Shown: piece by piece, positions 1 through 6,048 of the stretch | Position numbering within the stretch: the first letter of the stretch is position 1 | Layout of the letters: every line of letters begins with the position of its first letter | Source of the DNA: Bacteroidales bacterium | GTDB lineage: Bacteria > Bacteroidota > Bacteroidia > Bacteroidales > Tenuifilaceae | Direction: 5' to 3' | DNA: 6,798 bases | NCBI GenBank assembly: GCA_008933525.1 | Contig: WBUV01000178.1 | Location: 1 to 6,798 of the forward strand | Translations under genes and position numbers: made by a program | The notes under the pieces: model-generated | Seen by the model: only the letters and a program-made list of their open reading frames with translations | The model's database searches: none | What the model was told of the DNA's origin: nothing

Positions 1-1251
1 ACTTTACTTGCCAAAGCGGTTGCCGGCGAAGCAAATGTTCCATTCTTTAGCATGTCTGGTTCTGATTTTGTTGAAATGTTTGTTGGTGTTGGCGCTTCGC
101 GTGTAAGAGACTTATTCCGCCAGGCCAAAGAAAAAGCACCATGTATTGTTTTTATCGATGAGATTGATGCCATAGGGCGAGCTCGTGGTAAAAATGCAAA
201 TTTCTCCGGAAACGATGAACGCGAAAACACGCTGAACCAACTGCTAACCGAAATGGATGGATTTGGTTCCAATCAGGGTGTTATTATTCTGGCTGCAACA
301 AACCGTGCCGACATACTTGACAGAGCCTTGCTACGTGCAGGCAGGTTCGACCGTCAAATTCACGTTGAGTTGCCAGACTATAAGGAACGACTAGAGATTT
401 TTAAGGTACATCTTCGACCTATAAAACTTGAGGAAAACTTTGACCTTACATTCCTTGCAAAGCAAACACCAGGTTTCTCTGGTGCCGACATTGCCAATGT
501 TTGTAACGAAGCAGCGTTGATTGCTGCCCGCAAAAACAAACAATCGGTTGAAAAACAAGATTTTCTCGATGCTATCGATAGAATTATTGGAGGCTTAGAG
601 AAGAAGAATAAAATAATATCCAAAGAGGAGAAAAAAACAATTGCCTACCACGAGGCGGGTCACGCCACTGTTAGCTGGTTGTTAGAGCATGCTAATCCAT
701 TGCTTAAAGTTTCAATTATTCCTCGCGGACGCTCACTGGGTGCTGCATGGTATTTACCCGAAGAGCGCCAAATCACCACGACAGAGCAACTCTTTGATGA
801 GATGTGCGCAACACTTGGAGGCCGTGCTGCAGAAGAAGTAACTTTTGGCAAAGTATCAACTGGAGCGCTTAACGACCTAGAGCGAGTAACAAAGCAAGCA
901 TATGCCATGATAACTTATTTCGGCATGGGAAAAACCGTTGGAAATATTAGTTATTATGACTCATCGGGACAGAATGAGTACGCTTTTAGTAAACCTTACA
1001 GCGAAAAGACCGCCGAGCAAATTGATATTGAAGTTAAAGCACTAATCGATAGAGCTTACGAGAACGCAAAGCGTATACTTTTGGAAAACCTTGAAGGGCA
1101 CACCAAGTTAGCCGATCTGCTTCTTGAACGCGAGGTAATATTTAGCGAAGATTTGGAGCATATCTTCGGCCCACGTAAAACTCTAAGTCGCGAACAGGAA
1201 TTGGTTAAGGAGCTTGACGAAGAATCTCATAAAGGAGAAACAAAACCTTAA
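1..1251 (+). CDS. ftsH: ATP-dependent zinc metalloprotease FtsH, 3' part (N-terminus outside window)
   Basis: FtsH is a hexameric inner-membrane AAA+ protease that extracts and degrades membrane and short-lived cytosolic proteins. The frame is open from base 1, giving 416 visible residues. The first residues, [11 protein letters not shown], directly follow the GPPGTGK of Walker A, so the membrane segments and most of Walker A lie upstream. Seen in order: the pore loop with MFVGVG (about 76-93); Walker [10 protein letters not shown] (142-168); the second region of homology from ATNRADILD to the arginine fingers in RAGRFDRQ (about 295-357); the M41 zinc site HEAGH (649-663); and the third zinc ligand Asp in [13 protein letters not shown] (874-876). 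All key residues are intact. The tail ends in a charged Glu/Lys-rich stretch, as is usual. The Met at 52 is internal, not a start. It is the first visible gene of a tight operon with DUF2007, cdsA and psd. Family assignment is essentially certain. Confidence 0.98.
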   Translation, partial: TLLAKAVAGEANVPFFSMSGSDFVEMFVGVGASRVRDLFRQAKEKAPCIVFIDEIDAIGRARGKNANFSGNDERENTLNQLLTEMDGFGSNQGVIILAATNRADILDRALLRAGRFDRQIHVELPDYKERLEIFKVHLRPIKLEENFDLTFLAKQTPGFSGADIANVCNEAALIAARKNKQSVEKQDFLDAIDRIIGGLEKKNKIISKEEKKTIAYHEAGHATVSWLLEHANPLLKVSIIPRGRSLGAAWYLPEERQITTTEQLFDEMCATLGGRAAEEVTFGKVSTGALNDLERVTKQAYAMITYFGMGKTVGNISYYDSSGQNEYAFSKPYSEKTAEQIDIEVKALIDRAYENAKRILLENLEGHTKLADLLLEREVIFSEDLEHIFGPRKTLSREQELVKELDEESHKGETKP

Positions 1252-1258
1252 TAATGCC

Positions 1259-1462
1259 ATGGATAACAACTGGACTGTAGCTTACTCCACAAGTAAACCT
1301 TGGCAAGCCGAAATTGCCAAACAGGTTCTAGAAGACAATGGAATAGAGGCTGTTGTAATAAACAAGCAAGATTCCAGTTATCTTTTTGGCGAGGCCGAAG
1401 TTTATGTTGATATTTGCAACTTAGATAAAGCTAAAGAACTTACTAAAAACATTGATAATTGA
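1259..1462 (+). CDS. DUF2007 family small protein (putative signal-transducing protein)
   Basis: A 67-residue soluble protein with no signal peptide or membrane segment. The pattern matches DUF2007: an N-terminal strand (WTVAYSTS), a helix with AEIAKQVLEDNGIEA, then INKQDSSYLFGEAEVYV and a C-terminal DKAKELTKNI helix. The LEDNGIEA...NKQDSSY combination is typical of Bacteroidota members. The family has a small ferredoxin-like or ACT-like alpha/beta fold and has been suggested to act in signalling, but the molecular function is unknown. I chose the ATG at 1259 because homology begins there; the in-frame TTG at 1214 would add 15 non-conserved residues overlapping ftsH. A GGAG at 1234-1237 lies inside ftsH, about 21 bases upstream, too far to be a normal ribosome site. 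It sits 7 bases after ftsH and its TGA overlaps the cdsA start, so it is co-transcribed with both. A role linked to FtsH or lipid synthesis is inference from position only. Confidence 0.87.
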   Translation: MDNNWTVAYSTSKPWQAEIAKQVLEDNGIEAVVINKQDSSYLFGEAEVYVDICNLDKAKELTKNIDN

Positions 1463-2286
1463 GCGAGTTTCTTAAAAGAACAATAAGTGGGATTCTATTT
1501 GTTGTAACTGTAGTTGGCGCAGTCCTTATTAGCCATATTACTTTCTTTATTGTGTTTCTAGGCTTAATGGCCGCATGTCTTTATGAATTTTACATATTAG
1601 GCCTGAAAGCTAAAATTAGACCTCAAGCCCTTCTTGGAATATTTATGGGAATGGCTCTTTTTGTATGGTCGTACCTCTACGCATCAGGAGAAATTGAGCG
1701 TATAACTATATTTGGATTTATCCCTTTAATAATTGGTATTTTCATCGTTGAGTTGTATAGAGCTCAACACAAGCCAATACACAATATAGCCTATACAATT
1801 CTTGGACTGATCTATATTGCTCTCCCTTTTGCCCTACTCAATTTCATTGTGATTAATGGTTCATCTTTTAAAATGATATATAGCCCCCAAGTGCTGCTCG
1901 GAATACTGTTTCTTGTATGGAGTAATGATACAGGAGCTTACCTTTTTGGAATGAGCATGGGAAAGCATAAAATGTTCCCACGCATTTCGCCGAAAAAAAG
2001 TTGGGAAGGATTTGTTGGTGGAATTGTAACCACAGTAGTTATTGCCTGGGTTATTTCAGCGTTTTTTACCGAAATCAACTTTAAGCATTGGTTAGTAATT
2101 GGTCTTATTTGTGCCATTATGGGGGTATTTGGCGATTTGGTTGAATCGATGTTTAAGAGAAGTATCGGCGTAAAAGATTCGGGTAAGTTTTTACCCGGAC
2201 ATGGTGGATTACTCGACAGATTTGATGCCCTGATCATGGTAATTCCTGTTGTTTACGCCTACCTAGAGGTGATGATGATAATTTAA
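1459..2286 (+). CDS. cdsA: Phosphatidate cytidylyltransferase (CDP-diacylglycerol synthase)
   Basis: CdsA makes CDP-diacylglycerol from CTP and phosphatidic acid in the inner membrane, the branch-point precursor for phosphatidylethanolamine and phosphatidylglycerol. The 275-residue protein is almost all membrane helices (for example residues 11-47, 58-74, 83-98, 111-133, 143-154, 187-204, 210-224). The full CDS signature is present at residues 230-256: SMFKR, VKDSGKFLPGHGG and LLDRFD, including K239-D240 and the D253/D256 pair of the metal-binding active site. The preceding WSNDTGAYLFG and SPKKSWEGFVGG (154-188) are also family hallmarks. The start is TTG at 1459: an in-frame TAA lies immediately upstream, no ATG is near, and MSEFLKRTISG aligns with the usual N-terminus. 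TTG and the DUF2007 TGA share the four bases 1459-1462, which suggests translational coupling. It is followed after 23 bases by psd, which acts later in the same pathway. Confidence 0.97.
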   Translation: MSEFLKRTISGILFVVTVVGAVLISHITFFIVFLGLMAACLYEFYILGLKAKIRPQALLGIFMGMALFVWSYLYASGEIERITIFGFIPLIIGIFIVELYRAQHKPIHNIAYTILGLIYIALPFALLNFIVINGSSFKMIYSPQVLLGILFLVWSNDTGAYLFGMSMGKHKMFPRISPKKSWEGFVGGIVTTVVIAWVISAFFTEINFKHWLVIGLICAIMGVFGDLVESMFKRSIGVKDSGKFLPGHGGLLDRFDALIMVIPVVYAYLEVMMII

Positions 2287-2309
2287 TAATAATTCAATAC
2301 TTTTTTACA

Positions 2310-2972
2310 ATGAGGATGATTCACAAGGAAGGTTACACCATTTTACTGGTAAGTTTTTTCGTGCTGTTGGCGCTAAACTTCGTTACTTATATTCTTAGTC
2401 CTACTATTGAATACTTTTTTTTATTGCCAGCATCAATCCTGCTCTTTATATTTTTGTTAAGGTTTTTCAGAATTCCCAACAGAACTCCGCTAACAAACGA
2501 GAATACTGTAATATCTCCAGCCGATGGTAAAATAGTTGCAATCGAAGAGGTTTTTGAGGATGAGTTTCTAAAAACCAAATGTATACAGGTATCAGTATTT
2601 ATGTCGGTTTGGAATGTCCATATTAACTGGTTCCCAATTAATGGATTAGTTAAGTATTTCAGGTATCACCCAGGCGATTACTTAGTTGCATGGCACCCAA
2701 AATCGTCTACCCACAACGAAAGAACAACCGTAGTTGTTCAACGAAACGATGGAGTACAAATCCTTTTACGTCAAATTGCCGGTGCAATGGCACGTAGAAT
2801 AGTTTGTTACGCAGTTGAAGAGAACAGTGTAAAGCAGAACTCCGAAATGGGTTTTATAAAGTTTGGATCGAGAGTGGATATTTTTCTTCCTCTAGGATCG
2901 GAGGTGCTTGTAAAAATTGATCAGAAAGTTACAGGTACTCAAACTGAAATTGCGAGAGTTCCACTAAAGTAA
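2310..2972 (+). CDS. psd: Phosphatidylserine decarboxylase proenzyme (short, pyruvoyl-dependent)
   Basis: Psd decarboxylates phosphatidylserine to phosphatidylethanolamine at the inner membrane. The 220-residue length matches the short membrane-type class common in Bacteroidota. Two hydrophobic segments (about 10-30 and 33-52) anchor the N-terminus. The catalytic part shows SPADGK (69-74), FMSVWNVHINWFP (97-109), HNERT (135-139), and FGSRVD (185-190), where self-cleavage before S187 should give the pyruvoyl group: a beta chain of about 186 and an alpha chain of about 34 residues. D72, H104 and S187 match the Asp-His-Ser triad known in the E. coli enzyme by motif position. Two starts are possible, ATG 2310 or ATG 2316 (Met3); the second makes the N-terminus MIHKEGY, close to the usual family start, and no ribosome site decides between them. 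It is the last gene of the ftsH-cdsA operon; phosphatidylserine synthase must be encoded elsewhere. Confidence 0.95.
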   Translation: MRMIHKEGYTILLVSFFVLLALNFVTYILSPTIEYFFLLPASILLFIFLLRFFRIPNRTPLTNENTVISPADGKIVAIEEVFEDEFLKTKCIQVSVFMSVWNVHINWFPINGLVKYFRYHPGDYLVAWHPKSSTHNERTTVVVQRNDGVQILLRQIAGAMARRIVCYAVEENSVKQNSEMGFIKFGSRVDIFLPLGSEVLVKIDQKVTGTQTEIARVPLK

Positions 2973-2973
2973 A

Positions 2974-3501
2974 TTAATCGAAGTAGGAGGTAAACATCAC
3001 CTTAGTTAGTTTATCTTTTTTGAAAATAAAATTAAAGTTTCGGGTATTGTCCGGGGTCGATATTTTAAGAGTATCGGCCCCTGTTTTTTTAACATCCTTG
3101 ATGAATTGATATAGTTGATCTCTGGTTATACCAACCTTAAGCCCATTCATCATTTCAACTTTTGAATCGGCCACAGTTCCCGCTATAAGAATCTCTCTAT
3201 TAAAGTATGTTTTGTATATTATAACTTCGCTGTGCTTGTATGCAAACTGATATATTGTATCGGTTTTTTCGGGATAGTGTGCATTTCGCTTTACAAGTTT
3301 TCTGATTTTTGTTTTAGGAGGTAGAGTTTTTGTAAAGGACTTTATGCTTTCATCATGGCCAAAGGGTGAGGATAAAAATTTTTCGGCAGAAACTGGCTCC
3401 TTTACAGACACTATGCTCTGGGTACTAGAACAACTTGCTACTATTACGACAAAAGAAGCGAAAACACTCAGTCTAAAATAACGCATGCTTATCAAATTCA
3501 T
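2974..3501 (-). CDS. Putative outer-membrane/periplasmic lipoprotein of unknown function
   Basis: Up to 175 residues. The N-terminus has basic residues, a hydrophobic stretch (FRLSVFASFVVIV) and a lipobox ending VASC, so cleavage and lipidation at C24 by signal peptidase II are predicted, followed by a Ser/Thr-rich linker. Met6 (start 3486, giving C19) makes a more compact signal peptide and is an equally good start; no ribosome site decides. The mature part looks like a small alpha/beta domain: alternating strands (TIYQFAYKHSEVIIYKTYF, EILIAGTVA), then NGLKVGITRDQLYQFI (119-134), then FNFIFKKDKLTKVMF (156-170). The 'G-x-G-(I/M)-T-x-(D/E)' helix start followed by strands weakly recalls BamE/SmpA-like lipoproteins, but that is inference. 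It is convergent with psd, with one base between the stops. Codons 138-150 also encode the psd-operon terminator on the other strand. It could be a lineage-specific hypothetical protein. Confidence 0.78.
   Translation of the reverse strand: MNLISMRYFRLSVFASFVVIVASCSSTQSIVSVKEPVSAEKFLSSPFGHDESIKSFTKTLPPKTKIRKLVKRNAHYPEKTDTIYQFAYKHSEVIIYKTYFNREILIAGTVADSKVEMMNGLKVGITRDQLYQFIKDVKKTGADTLKISTPDNTRNFNFIFKKDKLTKVMFTSYFD
3053..3090 (+). terminator. Intrinsic terminator of the ftsH-cdsA-psd operon, inside the convergent lipoprotein gene
   Basis: A 10-bp stem is formed by GGGGTCGATA (3053-3062) and TATCGGCCCC (3072-3081), with nine Watson-Crick pairs and one G-T (G-U) wobble and a 9-base loop (3063-3071). 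TG and seven T residues (3084-3090) follow directly. The four consecutive G-C pairs at the base of the stem next to a T run make a classical rho-independent terminator for + strand transcription. On the minus strand the hairpin has no T run, so it acts in one direction only. It begins 80 bases after the psd stop and overlaps codons 138-150 of the minus-strand lipoprotein gene. Termination in vivo is inferred, not shown. Confidence 0.82.
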
Positions 3502-3745
3502 ACCTAATTATATTTGATTTGTCTAATTGTAAAGTAATATTAGCTACTAAAAACAGAACTTTGAGAAATTACAAGTTATTAAACCTATGACAAAGCCATT
3601 TGTTCAACGTTTTATCAACCAAAACAAAGTTAACAATATATCTAACATCAATTTATCTTCTGTAATAAACATAATTATAAACCTAAAAAATTACACTTAA
3701 GATCATATATTTTTATATCTTGTATTAGAAAAATATTATTCAATT
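3502..3745. promoter_or_regulatory. Divergent AT-rich intergenic region (promoters of the lipoprotein and sensor-kinase genes expected)
   Basis: These 244 bases separate two genes that start in opposite directions, so both promoters should be here. Using the Bacteroidota -7 consensus TAnnTTTG, I see one exact match on the + strand, TATATTTG at 3509-3516, far (about 230 bases) from the kinase start, and one on the minus strand, TAACTTTG (CAAAGTTA at 3625-3632 on +), about 124 bases before the lipoprotein start. Neither has a convincing -33 TTTG at the usual distance, so both are weak candidates. Only short imperfect hairpins are present, for example ACAAA/TTTGT around a GCCA loop near 3589-3602. 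No ORF, riboswitch or tRNA is visible. The kinase ATG has no Shine-Dalgarno sequence. Confidence 0.35.
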
Positions 3746-6046
3746 ATGCTTCGTCATAAACTCAGGCACATAAGACATATCCTTATAGTTTTTCTAGTGT
3801 TAATCGGCATTAATTCGTTGGCTGGTGAATACAAAATTCTTCTAATTAACTCGTATCACAATACACTTAGCTGGACCGATAGTTTAAACTACGGATTCAT
3901 CAGCACTTTAAAGCAAAATAAACTCGATTTTGAAATTTATGTTGAAAATCTAGATTACAAGCGAAACAAGAACATCAATTACCAAAATGAGTTCGTATCA
4001 TACTTAAAGGCCAAGTACTCAACTTTAGAGATTAAACTATTATTTGTAACCGATAATGATGCGTTGACCTTTATTGAATCTATCCATGATTCAATATTTC
4101 CAAACACTCCGGTTGTTTTTTGTGGTGTAAACAACAGGTATGTTTTCCAAAAAAATTATACTGGAATAATTGAGCAGGTTGATGTAAAAAAGAATCTTGA
4201 CTTAATTGCCCAACTTCACCCAAACATTGATACACTTTACTGCGTGGTTGACAGAACAACCACCGGGATAATCCTCGATAAACAAATCGCCGAAAGTGTT
4301 TCCAAAAACAAGTATCAATTTAGCACTGTGACCTTAACGGACTTAACCATTGATGAGCTTATTAAGAAGGTAAAGGGCTTTGAGAAAAACGCGGCAATAC
4401 TATTTTTACTTTTCAACCAGGACAATAAAGGAGAATACTTCAGCTACGAGGAAGCGCTCGACTCGGTTAGAAAATATGCAAAGGTTCCTATTTATGGGAC
4501 TTGGGGTTTTTATTTAAACCACGGAATAGTTGGTGGAGAAATAATTTCTGGTTATGAGCATGGAAAACAAGCAGGCGAATTAGCCTTGAAGATAATTAAT
4601 GGAAAACCGGTTGAAAACTTAAGCGCATTTGCTGGTAATACTAAAATGATATTTGATTACAGAGCAATGAAGAAACACAAAATTGGGCTAACTAAAGTTC
4701 CAAAAGGATCAATCATTCTTCATAATCCTCTGGAGTATATCAAAAGAAATAAAGTTGAAATTTTTCTCACCATGACAATTGTGGTGATACTCCTTGTAAT
4801 TATATATCTACTCATAATAATAAATAAAAGCGGGAAAAAACACATCGAAATTCATAAATCGTACAACCAAGAATTAAAAATTAAGAACGCCCAAATTATT
4901 GAAAGTTTAAGCAAAGCCGAAGAAGCCAACAATTTGAAAAGCGCCTTTTTGGCCAACATGAGCCACGAAATAAGAACGCCCATGAATGCCATTATGGGAT
5001 TCTCAAGACTAGTGCTACTTAAAAAAGATTTAAGCCGAAGCGAGATAGATAACTTTTTAAATATTGTTGCGGATAACTCTCAAAAGTTGCTAAACCTGAT
5101 TAACGACATTATTGATATTTCAAAAATAGAGGTAAATCAGCTAAAATTCAACATTAGTAAAGCAAACATTAATGAGATTGTAAGAAACTGTTTCAATATA
5201 GCTGAAGTAGAAAGAGCTAGGCTTGAGAAAAATGATCTGAACTTAAACATTACATTTTCTGTAAACACAGACAGTGTAATTGTAGACACTGATGCAGACA
5301 GAATTCATCAGGTAATAATGAACCTTGTCAACAATGCCCTTAAGTTTACCGAAAAAGGATCAATTACTATCGGATATGATATTCAGGATAAATGGATTGA
5401 AGTGTTCGTTCAGGATACAGGAGTCGGAATAGACGAACAACATAAATCCATTATTTTTGATCGTTTTCGACAAATTGAAACGCCGCTAAACAGAAAATAT
5501 GGCGGGTCGGGTTTAGGCTTGTCTATTTGCAAAGGCATTATTAATGGTCTTGGTGGAGAGATTGGTGTAAAATCCGAACTGGGTGTTGGCTCAACATTTT
5601 GGTTTAGAATACCCAATACCTGCAGTATTTCCGATGCTAATACTAGCAAATTGGAGAATTCAGATTTAAAAATTCGATCCTTCGAAAATAAATCTATTCT
5701 AATTGTTGAAGATAATTTTGTTTCCAGCAAACTACTTGTTGAAATCCTAAAGCACACCAAAGCGGAGCTAATACTTTCAAACAGTGCCGAAGAAGCAATT
5801 GAAATTTGCAGAACGAACAATAAAATAGATCTGGTTTTAATGGATATTCAACTTCCAGGGATAAATGGTTACGAAGCCACAAGAATAATCAAAGGGATAC
5901 GCTCCAATCTCCCAATAATTGCTCAAACTGCCAACGCAATGAGCAACGAGAAGGAAAAAGCCATTCAAATGGGCTGCGACGACTATGTTTCAAAACCTTA
6001 CAATTTCCAATATCTACTCAGCAGTATTGAAAAGCTTATAACTTAA
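3746..6046 (+). CDS. Hybrid sensor histidine kinase with periplasmic substrate-binding-like sensor domain
   Basis: A 766-residue inner-membrane protein. In order: an N-terminal signal anchor (about 11-26); a periplasmic domain (about 28-330) resembling the ABC substrate-binding protein family (PF04392/TrpX-like), with KILLINSYHNTLSWTDS, LLFVTDNDA, TPVVFCGVNN and VPIYGTWGF; a transmembrane helix (339-359); a polar, probably coiled-coil linker (about 362-400); HisKA with the H-box FLANMSHEIRTPMN and phospho-acceptor H407; a HATPase domain with N-box N530, DTGVGI (D557), FDRFRQIE, and the glycine box GGSGLGL (586-592); and a C-terminal receiver (about 651-764) with E655/D656, phospho-acceptor D700 in LMDIQLPG, T728 and K750. 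All catalytic residues are present. There is no DNA-binding domain, so the signal must pass to a phosphotransfer protein or regulator elsewhere. The ligand is unknown; no ABC transporter lies alongside. It appears monocistronic and converges on the EamA gene. Confidence 0.95.
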   Translation: MLRHKLRHIRHILIVFLVLIGINSLAGEYKILLINSYHNTLSWTDSLNYGFISTLKQNKLDFEIYVENLDYKRNKNINYQNEFVSYLKAKYSTLEIKLLFVTDNDALTFIESIHDSIFPNTPVVFCGVNNRYVFQKNYTGIIEQVDVKKNLDLIAQLHPNIDTLYCVVDRTTTGIILDKQIAESVSKNKYQFSTVTLTDLTIDELIKKVKGFEKNAAILFLLFNQDNKGEYFSYEEALDSVRKYAKVPIYGTWGFYLNHGIVGGEIISGYEHGKQAGELALKIINGKPVENLSAFAGNTKMIFDYRAMKKHKIGLTKVPKGSIILHNPLEYIKRNKVEIFLTMTIVVILLVIIYLLIIINKSGKKHIEIHKSYNQELKIKNAQIIESLSKAEEANNLKSAFLANMSHEIRTPMNAIMGFSRLVLLKKDLSRSEIDNFLNIVADNSQKLLNLINDIIDISKIEVNQLKFNISKANINEIVRNCFNIAEVERARLEKNDLNLNITFSVNTDSVIVDTDADRIHQVIMNLVNNALKFTEKGSITIGYDIQDKWIEVFVQDTGVGIDEQHKSIIFDRFRQIETPLNRKYGGSGLGLSICKGIINGLGGEIGVKSELGVGSTFWFRIPNTCSISDANTSKLENSDLKIRSFENKSILIVEDNFVSSKLLVEILKHTKAELILSNSAEEAIEICRTNNKIDLVLMDIQLPGINGYEATRIIKGIRSNLPIIAQTANAMSNEKEKAIQMGCDDYVSKPYNFQYLLSSIEKLIT

Positions 6047-6048
6047 AA

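Noticed and set aside
1214..1462. Longer DUF2007 start at TTG 1214
   Set aside because: The extra 15 residues overlap the ftsH end and are not part of the family pattern; the ATG at 1259 is where conservation starts.
2889..2910. Possible minus-strand terminator for the lipoprotein gene formed by CCTC/GAGG in the psd 3' end
   Set aside because: A four-base stem without a T run on the minus strand; too weak and expected by chance.
3589..3602. Small inverted repeat ACAAA-GCCA-TTTGT in the intergenic region as an operator
   Set aside because: Short, AT-rich and isolated, with no second copy and no defined promoter around it; cannot be separated from chance.
5410..5820. 136-residue antisense ORF inside the kinase gene, with similar antisense ORFs at 1938-2237, 378-623 and 660-908
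   Set aside because: They lie wholly opposite strongly conserved coding domains, have no recognisable motifs or start signals, and are Ser/Leu/Pro-rich in the way shadow frames often are.
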